DNA from: Oscillospiraceae bacterium
Lineage (GTDB): Bacteria; Bacillota; Clostridia; Oscillospirales; Ruminococcaceae
DNA length: 61,025 nt
Assembly (NCBI GenBank): GCA_009777445.1
Contig: WRLV01000004.1
Span: forward strand, 1 to 61,025
Direction of reading: 5' to 3'
A program made the position numbers and the translations under genes. Below, in pieces: positions 16,277 to 24,716 of the stretch (its first letter is position 1; each line of letters begins with the position of its first letter). The notes beneath the pieces are model-generated. The model saw only the letters and a program-made list of their open reading frames with translations. It ran no database searches and was not told the DNA's origin.

Positions 16277-17614
16277 TCAATCGTCAGCTATGTCGCCGTA
16301 CTTCAATGCATCTTCTCGTCGTGCATCTTCAAGCTTTTTGCGTTCGTATTCTTTTTGCTCTTTCGTGCTTAGCTCTGACAATTTTCTTTCCTTCACCGTT
16401 TCGTTGCCTTCATCGTCAACGTCCACGACTTTTGCAACGGGTTCGCTTTCGATTATTTTGGCTTTTTTAGCGGCAAGAGCTTCTTCACGCAGTTTTTCAT
16501 TAGGCCAGAATTTGTTCATAACTAAAGCTTGGGCTATCCCGAACAAATATGAAATTCCCCAATAAAAGCCCGCACCGGCAGGTACAACAAAGCTGATGTA
16601 TAGCGAGAAGAGCGGCATGAGATAAATCATCGCCTTCATAGCCGGTGGTTGCGCCATTGTCGCGGCAGGTTGGCTTTTCGCCTGAATTGTTTGCGTAATA
16701 CGCATTTGAAGAAACGAGAATATAAGCGCGAAAATAGGAATGATAATTAACGGCTCAAACCTCAACCGCGGCGTTCCGCTCAAATCTAAACCGAGAAAGA
16801 CCATGTTTTTTTGCAATGTCTTGAGCTTTTCAATCGACTGCGTGCTTATTTCGGGCGTGGAGAAAGAGGGTTCAGAATTATTGAAAGCCTGAAGCGCGTT
16901 AAGCTCTCCCTGAAAGCCCGTATACTTCGGCCCCACGGCTCTTAACGCCGACCTCACCGCGCCTGACAAGCGCGAGGTGTTGCTACCGAGAAATTCCGCG
17001 TTCTCTTCAATAAATTTGCTGTATTTTTCACGTTCTTCTCTTGTCACCTCAGCAGGGAAAAACTCACCGTCTTCAAGCCTTGGGTTTTCGTCTGTCACCG
17101 TCATGATGTTAGCCGCCTTTTCGGAGTTTTCGCGGTTTTCATAATACTCTAAAAAAAGTTCTTTGTCGTCCGAACTCCCCAACATGACTGAGGTATATTC
17201 TGTTTGTTTGCCTATTTCTTTGATGACCGCTATGCTTTCGCTGTCTAAGCGTTCAAGGTGAGACATCGGTTTATAGACAACGTCCATAACACCGAAAAGA
17301 ATCAGCATAACCAAGAGCATTGGCCCACAGCCGCCCATGGGGTTATAGCCTTCTTTTTGAAGTTTAGCCATCTCTTCTTGCATTTTTGCCTGATTGTTTT
17401 TATATTTTCTTTGAATTTCTTGAACTCGCGGCATAAAAAGTTGAGAGAGGGCCATGTTTCTTTGTTGCTTGATGTTTAACGGAAAACTGGCAACCTTCAC
17501 TATTAAAGTGAGCAAAATAACAGCAACACCGAAATTTTGAACCATAAGATAAAGCACCCACATCACATAGCCTAACGGTGTGCCTATTATTGAATAAATG
17601 AATTCTATTTCCAA
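16277..17614 (-). CDS. yidC: Membrane protein insertase YidC/OxaA
   Basis: Inserts membrane proteins with or without SecYEG. 445 residues, long for a Gram-positive YidC. The first helices and the basic cytoplasmic loop (KQQRNMALSQLFMPRVQEIQ) and the MGGCGPMLLVMLILFGVMDV helix are clear; then an extracytoplasmic insertion of about 130 residues (roughly 125-265) precedes the last helices (FAFL-like, FYWGISYLFGIAQALVMNKF). The tail is rich in Lys/Glu/Asp. There is no lipobox, so the N-terminus acts as the signal. Sits between yidD and jag. Confidence 0.93.
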   Translation of the reverse strand: MEIEFIYSIIGTPLGYVMWVLYLMVQNFGVAVILLTLIVKVASFPLNIKQQRNMALSQLFMPRVQEIQRKYKNNQAKMQEEMAKLQKEGYNPMGGCGPMLLVMLILFGVMDVVYKPMSHLERLDSESIAVIKEIGKQTEYTSVMLGSSDDKELFLEYYENRENSEKAANIMTVTDENPRLEDGEFFPAEVTREEREKYSKFIEENAEFLGSNTSRLSGAVRSALRAVGPKYTGFQGELNALQAFNNSEPSFSTPEISTQSIEKLKTLQKNMVFLGLDLSGTPRLRFEPLIIIPIFALIFSFLQMRITQTIQAKSQPAATMAQPPAMKAMIYLMPLFSLYISFVVPAGAGFYWGISYLFGIAQALVMNKFWPNEKLREEALAAKKAKIIESEPVAKVVDVDDEGNETVKERKLSELSTKEQKEYERKKLEDARREDALKYGDIADD

Positions 17615-17650
17615 TCACCTCTGTTTTAATGTTTTAAAAATTCTCTTGTT

Positions 17651-17926
17651 TTAGTTATTCTTTTGGGACAATGTTTTGAAATTCGTTCGTTTTAGTTTCT
17701 CTTGTTTTAGTTTCTCTTGCGGGACTTCGTCAAGACCGCCTTGTGAAAAAGGGTTACAGCGTATAATGCGATACAACGACAACCAGCCGCCCTTGAACAC
17801 ACCAAACCGTGTAAAGGCAGTAATGGCATACTGCGAACAGGTTGGCGTAAACCGACATGAGGGCGGCAAAATCTTAGACAGAGTAGCTCTGTAAAATTTT
17901 ATTATTCCGATAAAAATGTATCTCAT
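17651..17926 (-). CDS. yidD: Membrane protein insertion efficiency factor YidD
   Basis: 91 residues. FYRATLSKILPPSCRFTPTCSQYAITAF is the family core with conserved Cys residues, followed by GGWLSLYRIIRCNPFSQGG. Peripheral membrane helper of YidC. The C-terminal tail contains a 15-bp tandem duplication (GTTTTAGTTTCTCTT on the plus strand, 17689-17718) giving QEKLKQEKLK. The order rpmH-rnpA-yidD-yidC-jag is conserved across bacteria. Confidence 0.94.
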   Translation of the reverse strand: MRYIFIGIIKFYRATLSKILPPSCRFTPTCSQYAITAFTRFGVFKGGWLSLYRIIRCNPFSQGGLDEVPQEKLKQEKLKRTNFKTLSQKNN

Positions 17927-17957
17927 AATTTTATTTTATAAATCCGACAGCTATATT

Positions 17958-18305
17958 TCATAATAAATCCAACAGCTTTTTTTTCATAAGTGAAAAGACT
18001 TTAGTAGATTTAATCAGTGGGGTCTGCCCCCTTGCGACAAACACGAAATCATATCGCTTGTCCGTCTTCTCTCTCAACAGCGGCTCAAAATTACGAAAGG
18101 CTTCTCTAATCACACGCCGCGCGCGATTGCGCTTAACCGCATTTCCGATTTTTTTTGAAGTCACAAAGCCACATCGGTTAACCCGTCTGCGGCCGGGTAA
18201 AAAATAGCAGACAAAAGCATATGTTACGATGCTTTTTCCTTTTTTGAACAGATAGCGAAACTCGCCGTTTTTTTTGACAGCAACATATTTTTTACTGAAA
18301 TCCAT
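17958..18305 (-). CDS. rnpA: Ribonuclease P protein component
   Basis: Protein subunit that helps RNase P process tRNA 5' ends. GRRRVNRCGFVTSKKIGNAVKRNRARRVIREAF is the RNR motif region. ATG at 18305 (MDFSKKYVAVKKN) gives 115 residues; a TTG at 18311 overlapping the rpmH stop is an alternative. No separate ribosome site is seen, so translation is probably coupled to rpmH, whose stop is three bases away. Confidence 0.94.
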   Translation of the reverse strand: MDFSKKYVAVKKNGEFRYLFKKGKSIVTYAFVCYFLPGRRRVNRCGFVTSKKIGNAVKRNRARRVIREAFRNFEPLLREKTDKRYDFVFVARGQTPLIKSTKVFSLMKKKLLDLL

Positions 18306-18307
18306 AA

Positions 18308-18442
18308 TCAATACGACAGTGTTTTTCTGCCTCGCGCTCTTCTTCGTGCTAAAATTTTGCGTCCGCTTCCGGTTGCCATTCTTTTTCTGAAACCGTGTTC
18401 TCTTTTCCTCTGACGCTTCTTAGGTTGATACGTCCTTTTCAT
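18308..18442 (-). CDS. rpmH: 50S ribosomal protein L34
   Basis: 44 residues: [20 protein letters not shown], then a segment ending [13 protein letters not shown], the textbook L34 sequence. The ATG at 18442 is preceded by AAGGAGGGAAGG. A perfect promoter lies about 60 bases upstream, and the leader holds a hairpin ACGGC-ATTAAC-GCCGT (about 18462-18477). Confidence 0.97.
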   Translation of the reverse strand: MKRTYQPKKRQRKREHGFRKRMATGSGRKILARRRARGRKTLSY

Positions 18443-18497
18443 TAAAACCTTCCCTCCTTACTACGGCGTTAATGCCGTTATTCATAGACATTAAATA

Positions 18498-18526
18498 ATT
18501 ATATCTTAATTTGCTTAAAATGTCAA
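18498..18526 (-). promoter_or_regulatory. Sigma-A promoter for rpmH-rnpA-yidD-yidC-jag-lysA
   Basis: TTGACA (18526-18521), 17-bp spacer, TATAAT (18503-18498) on the minus strand, an exact consensus. Confidence 0.93.
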
Positions 18527-18542
18527 GTGTTTTTTTAATTTC

Positions 18543-19157
18543 TTAATTTCGTATGTAATTAAATCTCACTCTTTCATCTTTTTCGGGAATGGGTAACGCG
18601 CTGTTTTCAACTAACTTCATTATATATGCCATATTCTTACCAAGTTGTTTCATTAATTGAACGCCTTCAAGGTCGCTTTCGGCATCGCCCTCAACGGTGC
18701 CGAAAACGCCGCTCCAGTAGGCAGAGGGGACAACCAACATCTCAGCCAACTCAAAATAAAGGTTAATGTTGGTTAAAGCCGAAGTCACGCCCGCCCTTCT
18801 TGCCGCAACAACCGCGGCGCAAGGCTTAAGGCGAAACACCGCCGAACGCGAATAAAACGCGCGGTCAAGAAAAGATTTCAACGTCCCGTTAATTCCGGCG
18901 TAATAAACCGGCGAGCCTATAATAATTCCGTCTGCTTTAGCCATTCTATCGGCAATTTCGTTAACCTCATCATCAAAAACGCATTTGCCGATTTTAGCGC
19001 AGGTTTTACAGCCGACACAGCCGCGAACAGCAAGCTTGCCTATATTAACTATGTCGGTTTTAATATCACTTTCTTTTAAAACATTCGCAATAGTCTCAAT
19101 CGCAAAAGCAGTATTCCCACCCTTGCGCGGACTCCCATTAACAGCTAAAACAGTCAT
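18543..19157 (-). CDS. Flavodoxin-family NAD(P)H-dependent FMN reductase
   Basis: 204 residues. VLAVNGSPRKGGNTAFAI is the FMN phosphate loop, GCVGCKTCAKIGKCVFDDE a four-Cys segment found in iron-sulfur flavoprotein-like members, and GSPVYYAGINGTLKSFLDR the ring-binding loop. Likely reduces flavin or quinone-like substrates; the cysteine motif suggests the NADPH-dependent reductase group common in clostridia. Start ATG 19157 behind GAGGAG; the open frame to 19172 is less supported. It lies where dnaA often sits relative to rpmH, but dnaA is absent. Confidence 0.85.
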   Translation of the reverse strand: MTVLAVNGSPRKGGNTAFAIETIANVLKESDIKTDIVNIGKLAVRGCVGCKTCAKIGKCVFDDEVNEIADRMAKADGIIIGSPVYYAGINGTLKSFLDRAFYSRSAVFRLKPCAAVVAARRAGVTSALTNINLYFELAEMLVVPSAYWSGVFGTVEGDAESDLEGVQLMKQLGKNMAYIMKLVENSALPIPEKDERVRFNYIRN

Positions 19158-19177
19158 ACTATTTCTCCTCAATTATC

Positions 19178-19230
19178 CGTCGCCAACGGCGACTCCACAA
19201 TTGTCAATTGTCCATTGTCAATTGTCAATT
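19178..19230. repeat. Heptamer/hairpin element between serA and the FMN reductase
   Basis: GTCGCC-AAC-GGCGAC (19179-19193) then CAATTGT/CCATTGT heptamers to about 19228. The serA TAA (19229-19231) abuts the array. Confidence 0.9.
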
Positions 19231-20392
19231 ATCTTATCACTCTCACCATCGCTATTTTGTCTACCTTTTTAATTTCGCTTGCCATTCCGTGTTGATAGCC
19301 CGAAACATCTAAAACTGTATATGCCCAGTCTTTTTTGGATTTGCTTTCCATGTTTTCGATGTTAACCTTTCTGTTTGCCAACATTTTTGTTATTTGGGTA
19401 ATAATGCCATCGCTGTTTCTGTGGATTACACAGATTTTCGCGCCACCGGTAAATTGCATTGAAAGGTTGGGCAGGTTAACCGAGTTTGTGATATTGCCGT
19501 GTTCGAGATAGTCAATGATTTGCTCTGCCGCCATAATCGCGCAGTTGTCTTCACTTTCGGGCGAAGATGCCCCTAAGTGAGGAATTGCTATTACCCCTTC
19601 AACGCCGATAAGTGCGGCAGAGGGGAAATCGGTGACGTAGCAACCCATTCCCTTAGACTTAAGAGCGGCAATAATCGCCTCGTCATTAACTAAATCGCCT
19701 CGTGCAAAGTTTAATATTCTCACGTTCTTTTTCATCATGGCTAAAGCCTCGGCGTTAACCATTTCTTTTGTGTCAGCGTTAAGCGGCGCGTGCAAAGAAA
19801 TATAGTCGCATTGTTCATATATTTCTTTATATGATTTGACATACTTCATTGCGGAGGGCAGGGTAACAGCATTATCCACCGATAGGAAGGGGTCAACACC
19901 ATAAACGTCCATTCCCAATGCGCAAGCGGACGAAGCAACCATTGCGCCAATCGCCCCTAAGCCTATTACCCCTAATTTCTTGCCTTTAATTTCGGGCCCC
20001 GCAAAGCGTGATTTTTCTTTTTCAACTAATTTAGGAACCTCTGCGCCTTTGTCTTTAATGCTTTTTGCCCATTCAATTGAGTCGGCGATTTTGCGGCTGG
20101 ACAAAAACAGCGCGGCAATAACCAATTCTTTTACTGCGTTTGCGTTCGCGCCGGGCGTGTTAAACACCACAATCCCTTGTTCTGAGCATTTGTCAATCGG
20201 AATGTTGTTTACTCCCGCGCCTGCCCTTGCAATAGCGCGAAGATTGCTGCCGAGTTCCATTTCGTGCATGGAAGAAGAGCGGACTAAAATTGCCTTTGGG
20301 TTTGCAAACTCATTCGAGCAAACATATTTGTTTTTGTCAAACAAATCAGTTCCGCAAGCGGCGATTTTGTCAAGTGTGAGTACTTCATTCAT
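19229..20392 (-). CDS. serA: D-3-phosphoglycerate dehydrogenase (short form)
   Basis: First step of serine synthesis. 387 residues: substrate domain, NAD-binding domain with GVIGLGAIGAMVASSA, the ARGDLVNDEAI helix and the catalytic His in HLGASSPESEDNC, then a C-terminal ACT domain (about 318-387) that may bind serine. It lacks the large intervening domain of the long SerA form. ATG at 20392 (MNEVLTLDKIA), with AAGGAG 14 bases upstream. serC lies about 50 bases upstream, so the two form a serine operon. Confidence 0.93.
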   Translation of the reverse strand: MNEVLTLDKIAACGTDLFDKNKYVCSNEFANPKAILVRSSSMHEMELGSNLRAIARAGAGVNNIPIDKCSEQGIVVFNTPGANANAVKELVIAALFLSSRKIADSIEWAKSIKDKGAEVPKLVEKEKSRFAGPEIKGKKLGVIGLGAIGAMVASSACALGMDVYGVDPFLSVDNAVTLPSAMKYVKSYKEIYEQCDYISLHAPLNADTKEMVNAEALAMMKKNVRILNFARGDLVNDEAIIAALKSKGMGCYVTDFPSAALIGVEGVIAIPHLGASSPESEDNCAIMAAEQIIDYLEHGNITNSVNLPNLSMQFTGGAKICVIHRNSDGIITQITKMLANRKVNIENMESKSKKDWAYTVLDVSGYQHGMASEIKKVDKIAMVRVIR

Positions 20393-20443
20393 AGTATAAT
20401 ATATTCTCCTTTTAAACAATAAATAACAATAAATAGCAATAAT

Positions 20444-21523
20444 TTAGATATTTGCTTCAAAATTCTTCATAAACTCGACCAATTTTTCTACACCTTCAAT
20501 CGGCATAGCGTTATAAATACTGGCTCTCATTCCGCCGATTGAGCGGTGTCCGCCTAAGTTTATGAACCCCTTTTCTTTTGCCTGCTTTATGAAGTTTTTA
20601 TCAAGCTCATCGTTTCCGGTGACGAACGGGACGTTCATAAGAGAACGCTCATTCCCGACAACTGTCGCGCTGAAAAGTTTTGAGCTGTCTAAGAAATCAT
20701 AGAGGATTTTCGCCTTCTTCTCGTTGTGTTCTTTCATCGCACTAAGACCGCCTTTTGATTTAACCCATTCCAACACTAATTTAACCATATATATAGTATA
20801 GGTCGGCGGTGTATTATACATTGAGTTGTCATCGGCATAGGTTTTATAGCGCAACATAGTCGGGACTTTCGAGTCACTCGGAAAATCGCGGATTAAATCC
20901 TCGCGAACAATCACCACAGCAACACCGGCGGGCCCCATGTTTTTTTGCGCCCCGGCATATAAAATGCCGAATTTAGAAACATCAAGCGGCTCTGACAGTA
21001 TGCAGGACGAAACATCGGCAACCAACGGAACATCGCCCGTGTCAGGAAGTTGTGTGAACCGTGTCCCGAAGATTGTGTTGTTAAGACAGATGTGAAAATA
21101 ATCGGCATCGGGTTGAAACTTTGACTTGTCTAAATCAGGAATATACGAATAGGTTTTGTCTTTAGACGAAGCAACCTCGTTTGCGGCAATAAAGAGTTTG
21201 GCTTCCTGATAAGCCTTTGTTGCCCACTGCCCGGTGATTACAAAATCTGCTTTATTGTTTTTCATAAGGTTGAGCGGAACCATAGCAAACTGCATAGACG
21301 CGCCGCCTTGAATAAAGAGAACCTTGTAATTATCAGGCACTGACATTACCTCACGAATAAGACTTTCACAGCCCGATATAATCTCCCCGTATTCTTTTGA
21401 ACGATGTGACATTTCCATCACTGATTGACCGCTTGAACCATAGCAAAGAAGCTCGCTCCCCGCTTTTTTTAAGACCTCCTCCGGCAAGGTGGCAGGCCCT
21501 GCGCTGAAATTATAAACTCTCAT
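20444..21523 (-). CDS. serC: Phosphoserine aminotransferase
   Basis: PLP enzyme, second step of serine synthesis. 359 residues. FSAGPATLPEEVL at the N-terminus, FIQGGASMQFAMVPLNL (phosphate binding), and VADVSSCILSEPLDV followed by YAGAQKNMGPAGV with the PLP Lys in AQKN. NLGGHRSIGGMRASIYNAM is the C-terminal signature. Start ATG with GGAGGTGCTAT upstream and a consensus promoter 25 bases further. Confidence 0.96.
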   Translation of the reverse strand: MRVYNFSAGPATLPEEVLKKAGSELLCYGSSGQSVMEMSHRSKEYGEIISGCESLIREVMSVPDNYKVLFIQGGASMQFAMVPLNLMKNNKADFVITGQWATKAYQEAKLFIAANEVASSKDKTYSYIPDLDKSKFQPDADYFHICLNNTIFGTRFTQLPDTGDVPLVADVSSCILSEPLDVSKFGILYAGAQKNMGPAGVAVVIVREDLIRDFPSDSKVPTMLRYKTYADDNSMYNTPPTYTIYMVKLVLEWVKSKGGLSAMKEHNEKKAKILYDFLDSSKLFSATVVGNERSLMNVPFVTGNDELDKNFIKQAKEKGFINLGGHRSIGGMRASIYNAMPIEGVEKLVEFMKNFEANI

Positions 21524-21545
21524 ATAGCACCTCCATAATATACTA

Positions 21546-21574
21546 ATTATACGTTAATTTTCCTCTCGTGTCAA
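21546..21574 (-). promoter_or_regulatory. Sigma-A promoter for serC-serA
   Basis: TTGACA (21574-21569), 17-bp spacer, TATAAT (21551-21546) on the minus strand. Confidence 0.93.
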
Positions 21575-21585
21575 GTATTATTTTT

Positions 21586-22242
21586 TTATTTGGGAATGTG
21601 TGCGACAAATCCTTCCCAGTCCTTTAAAAATCGCTCAATGCCTATATCGGTGAGTGGGTGCTTTAACATTTGAAGCAGAACATTCATCGGGATTGTCGCA
21701 ATATCGCAACCCAAACGCGCCGCTTTAACCGCATGTACGGGGTTTCTGACCGATGCCGCAATGATTTCGGTTCTAATATCGTTTACCGCGAAAATCCCGA
21801 CAATCTCTTCAATAAGTGACATTCCGTCAGAGCCGACATCGTCTAATCTGCCCAAAAAAGGGCTGACATAGGTGGCCCCCGCTCTCGCCGCCAAAAGGGC
21901 TTGTGCCGCCGAAAAAATCAGGGTGAGGTTTGTTTTAATTCCCTTTTCGGTGAGGGCTTTACACGCCTTTAGCCCCTCTTCGCAAAACGGCAGTTTGATT
22001 ACGATATTCTCATGGATTTTTGCTAAGTCGTCCGCCTCTTCAATCATCTCAGCGGCATCTAACGAAACCACCTCGGCTGAAATGGGGCCGTTTACAATTG
22101 CGGCGATTTCTTTTACCACTTGTTTGAAATCTCTGCCTTCTTTCGCGATAAGGGAAGGATTCGTGGTAACACCGCAGATAATCCCCATATCGTTGGCTCT
22201 CTTAATATCGTTTATGTTTGCCGTGTCAATAAAAATTTTCAC
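21586..22242 (-). CDS. Transaldolase / fructose-6-phosphate aldolase-like
   Basis: MipB/TalC-type small transaldolase, 218 residues. [16 protein letters not shown] and [16 protein letters not shown] are diagnostic; the Schiff-base Lys is in ENIVIKLPF. It moves dihydroxyacetone units in the non-oxidative pentose phosphate pathway or splits fructose 6-phosphate. GTG start at 22242 behind GGAGGAAACGGAT; the frame to 22272 is an overextension. It ends 12 bases before the serC promoter box. Confidence 0.93.
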   Translation of the reverse strand: MKIFIDTANINDIKRANDMGIICGVTTNPSLIAKEGRDFKQVVKEIAAIVNGPISAEVVSLDAAEMIEEADDLAKIHENIVIKLPFCEEGLKACKALTEKGIKTNLTLIFSAAQALLAARAGATYVSPFLGRLDDVGSDGMSLIEEIVGIFAVNDIRTEIIAASVRNPVHAVKAARLGCDIATIPMNVLLQMLKHPLTDIGIERFLKDWEGFVAHIPK

Positions 22243-22420
22243 ATCCGTTTCCTCCATACAATATATTACCAATTCATTTTATACTATTACCACCGATTTG
22301 TCAATAGCAACATCAAAATTTGCCGTAAACAACAGGAAATTCACACTTCATTTTTAGCGGCTCAAGGAATGAAAAATGCACTCTTAAAGCCGTTTCTATT
22401 AATTACCAGCCCAAAAACTA

Positions 22421-22449
22421 TTGACAATTAATTGTTTTCTTGTTATCAT
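22421..22449 (+). promoter_or_regulatory. Promoter upstream of the CAP-protein gene
   Basis: TTGACA (22421-22426), 17-bp spacer, TATCAT (22444-22449). It precedes the leader ORF at 22477. Confidence 0.75.
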
Positions 22450-22476
22450 ATTTTTATGGCGTGAAAGGAGGTAAGT

Positions 22477-22506
22477 ATGAGTAATCAAAAACAGGGTTTT
22501 GGGTAA
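22477..22506 (+). CDS. Nine-residue leader ORF (MSNQKQGFG)
   Basis: AAAGGAGG at 22464-22471 is the best ribosome site of this region, five bases before an ATG that opens a nine-codon frame ending at TAA 22504. It sits between the promoter at 22421 and the CAP gene at 22577, whose own AAGGAG is less well spaced. It may be a translated leader or the remnant of a gene start. No known attenuator peptide pattern is visible. Confidence 0.45.
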   Translation: MSNQKQGFG

Positions 22507-22576
22507 CGTTGCATGAAAAAGAAATATAATAAAAAAAGAGTAAGAATAAAAAATAAGAAGGAGTTAATACATAGAA

Positions 22577-23647
22577 ATGAAAAATTTGAGAAAAATTTTG
22601 GCTTTAGCCATAGTGTTTACATTTGTTACCCTTAGTTTTAATATCAGCGCGGGGGCATCTTGCCCTTTCAGCAACATATTGTCCGGCTCTAATTTCGGCT
22701 CTAACAACACCTCTAATTTCGGCGGTTTAGGCAATTTCGGGGGCTACCTTTCAAATTTTATGGGCAACAGCACACCAACCGCTAAAAACAACGCCGGCAA
22801 CTGCGCTTTGGGAAACAATTCTAACTCCGGCAATTGTGCTTTAGGAAATAACAGCAACTGTGCTTTAGGCAGTAACGTCAACTGCCCCTTAGGCAACAAC
22901 TGCAATAGCGGCAACTGCCCTTTGAGCAACAACTGCAACAGCGGCAACTGCCCTTTAAGCAACAACTGCAACAGTGGCAACTGCGCTTTAGGCAACAACT
23001 GCCCTTTAAGCGATAACTGCACTAACGGCAACTGTGATAACCCAAACAGTTGCACAGGTGATAACTGCAACGCCACTATTACTAATAATAACGCCAATAA
23101 CAGCAGAACTAATACCAGAAGCAATCCTCGCAATAGCAGAAACAATTTCAGAAACAATAATGACATTCCCAACAGAAATAATAATAATGCCAATACTAAC
23201 GTAAACAACAATAACAGCAACGTTAATACCAACAAAAACAATACCGGCAATACAAACAACAATAATAGCGTAAACCTTCCGACTGCAAGCAGTGATGCCG
23301 AATTGGTATTATATTATGTTAACCTTGCGCGCGCCGAATATAATCTGTCGGCACTCGCACCGTTATCAAAGCTTGACAGTGCCGCTCAAATCAGAGCCAA
23401 AGAGGTTGGAACAAGATTTTCTCATACCCGCCCTGACGGAAGAAGCTGTTTCACAGTATTTGATGAGGTGGGGCTTAACTATAAAAGCGCCGGAGAAAAC
23501 ATCGCATCAGGTTACACCGGAGCAAAAGCCGTAGTAGATGCCTGGATGAACTCCCCGGGACACAGAGCCAACATATTAAGCAAAAGTTATACATACATGG
23601 GGTTGGGCAGGTCTAACAACAACTGGGCGCAATTGTTTATGGCTTAA
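22577..23647 (+). CDS. Secreted CAP-domain protein with a Cys/Asn/Gly-rich repeat region
   Basis: 356 residues. Signal peptide in MKNLRKILALAIVFTFVTLS with cleavage near SAGA. Residues about 30-170 are a repeat of NNCNSGNCPLSNN-type units with regularly placed cysteines, residues 170-230 are almost pure Asn/Arg/Thr, and residues about 236-356 form a CAP (SCP/PR1) domain: YYVNLARAEYNLSAL, FSHTRPDGRSCFTVF and GENIASGYTGAKAVVDAWMN then SPGHRANIL. Clostridial CAP proteins such as SafA/YkwD relatives act in coats or walls. The cysteine repeat may cross-link the protein into a surface layer. Followed by a terminator-like hairpin. Confidence 0.85.
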   Translation: MKNLRKILALAIVFTFVTLSFNISAGASCPFSNILSGSNFGSNNTSNFGGLGNFGGYLSNFMGNSTPTAKNNAGNCALGNNSNSGNCALGNNSNCALGSNVNCPLGNNCNSGNCPLSNNCNSGNCPLSNNCNSGNCALGNNCPLSDNCTNGNCDNPNSCTGDNCNATITNNNANNSRTNTRSNPRNSRNNFRNNNDIPNRNNNNANTNVNNNNSNVNTNKNNTGNTNNNNSVNLPTASSDAELVLYYVNLARAEYNLSALAPLSKLDSAAQIRAKEVGTRFSHTRPDGRSCFTVFDEVGLNYKSAGENIASGYTGAKAVVDAWMNSPGHRANILSKSYTYMGLGRSNNNWAQLFMA

Positions 23648-23661
23648 ATAGGAAATAATAA

Positions 23662-23703
23662 GGGACGGGCAGAGCCCGTCCCGAATTTTTTTGCCCGTCC
23701 CTT
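23662..23703 (+). terminator. GACGGGC hairpin acting as terminator after the CAP gene
   Basis: GGGACGGGCAGAGCCCGTCCC then GAATTTTTTT is a classic terminator shape; a second half-copy, GCCCGTCCCTTA, follows. The same hairpin family occurs without a T run at several other sites, so this may be a repeat insertion recruited as terminator. Confidence 0.75.
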
Positions 23704-23720
23704 ACAATTAATGTTGGTTT

Positions 23721-24575
23721 TTAATGCAGTTGCAAACCCTCAATCTCTCTGTGTGTTAAACCTGTGGCTTTTTCAATTTGCCACATAGACATATTCATTG
23801 CGATAAGGTTTCGCGCAATCTCAAAAGAGCGTTCATTACGCCCCTCAATAATCCCCTCTTGCTTAGCCCCACGGACAAACATATTATGGTCACGCCGTGC
23901 TTTTTCCCTGCGTTCATACAAATCACGCGCCTTTTCATCGGCAGACAACTCACGCAATCTGACAACAGTTGGTTGAAACTGCGGATTTCTTTCAGCAATC
24001 ATGGTTAGCTCCTCCTCCGTTTCGGCATTGATAAACCTTGCCCAATCGTACAACTCTGTGCCGTCCGTATCAATCGGCAATTTACTTAACTCAAGCGTAT
24101 GTATTTCCAACAAATCAGAAAATTCAACGTTTGATTTTTGGTCGAACATTACGAAACGATGATGATATTCCGGGCTATCGGCAATCAGCGTTTCTTCCGT
24201 AATTATTATACTTATAACTTTCTTAATCGTGTCATAATTATCACCGCTGCCCATTTGCTCTGTTATGAGTTTTGAACTGTAATAAATTACACGTTCTTTA
24301 AGCTCGGGAGTTACTCGAAGCTGAATTTCTATATGGATTGTCTTCTTGCTTTTGGTACGAAGTTTCACATCAATAATCGCCAACTTATCGCCGTCATAGT
24401 CTCGTAATAAATGAGGGTCGGCTATTTCAATCTCGTCATAATCATCATCGGACAATAGCAAAAAAGCTTTCAAAAACCTCGTAAGGTCACCCATATCGCG
24501 CTCATCTGCAAAGAAGAGCCGGAATACAACATCGCTCTTAACGGGCAAAATCGCCTTTATAATTCTACTGCTCAA
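23721..24575 (-). CDS. Rpn-family recombination-promoting nuclease
   Basis: 284 residues of the PD-(D/E)XK Rpn/DUF4351-like group. IKAILPVKSDVVFRLFFADE opens the domain, and LAIIDVKLRTKSKKTIHIEI followed by Gln supplies the catalytic Asp and ExQ motif. The C-terminal third is the charged YERREKARRDHN / GAKQEGIIEGRNER helix and a final MSMWQIEKATGLTHREIEGL segment, usual for the family. These nucleases raise recombination and are mobile. First codon follows GCGAGGTG; a consensus promoter lies just upstream. A second, truncated relative is at 34581. Confidence 0.85.
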   Translation of the reverse strand: MSSRIIKAILPVKSDVVFRLFFADERDMGDLTRFLKAFLLLSDDDYDEIEIADPHLLRDYDGDKLAIIDVKLRTKSKKTIHIEIQLRVTPELKERVIYYSSKLITEQMGSGDNYDTIKKVISIIITEETLIADSPEYHHRFVMFDQKSNVEFSDLLEIHTLELSKLPIDTDGTELYDWARFINAETEEELTMIAERNPQFQPTVVRLRELSADEKARDLYERREKARRDHNMFVRGAKQEGIIEGRNERSFEIARNLIAMNMSMWQIEKATGLTHREIEGLQLH

Positions 24576-24601
24576 AATAACACCTCGCTTTCTGTAATAT
24601 T

Positions 24602-24630
24602 ATTTTAGCATATTTGCTCTTGAAAGTCAA
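24602..24630 (-). promoter_or_regulatory. Sigma-A promoter for the Rpn nuclease
   Basis: TTGACT (24630-24625), 17-bp spacer, TAAAAT (24607-24602). Confidence 0.8.
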
Positions 24631-24654
24631 GTTTTTTAATTTGATATGGGCAAA

Positions 24655-24716
24655 TCGTAGGTGACGGGCAAGCCCGTCCCCTACACAAACTGTCAACTCT
24701 CAATTGTCAACTGCCA
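24655..24716. repeat. GACGGGC hairpin plus heptamer array at the addB 3' end
   Basis: GTAGGTGACGGGCAAGCCCGTCCCCTAC lies at 24657-24684, and AACTGTCAACTCTCAATTGTCAACTG follows without a GTCCGC hairpin. The addB stop and its final residues AVDN come from the array. Confidence 0.85.
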
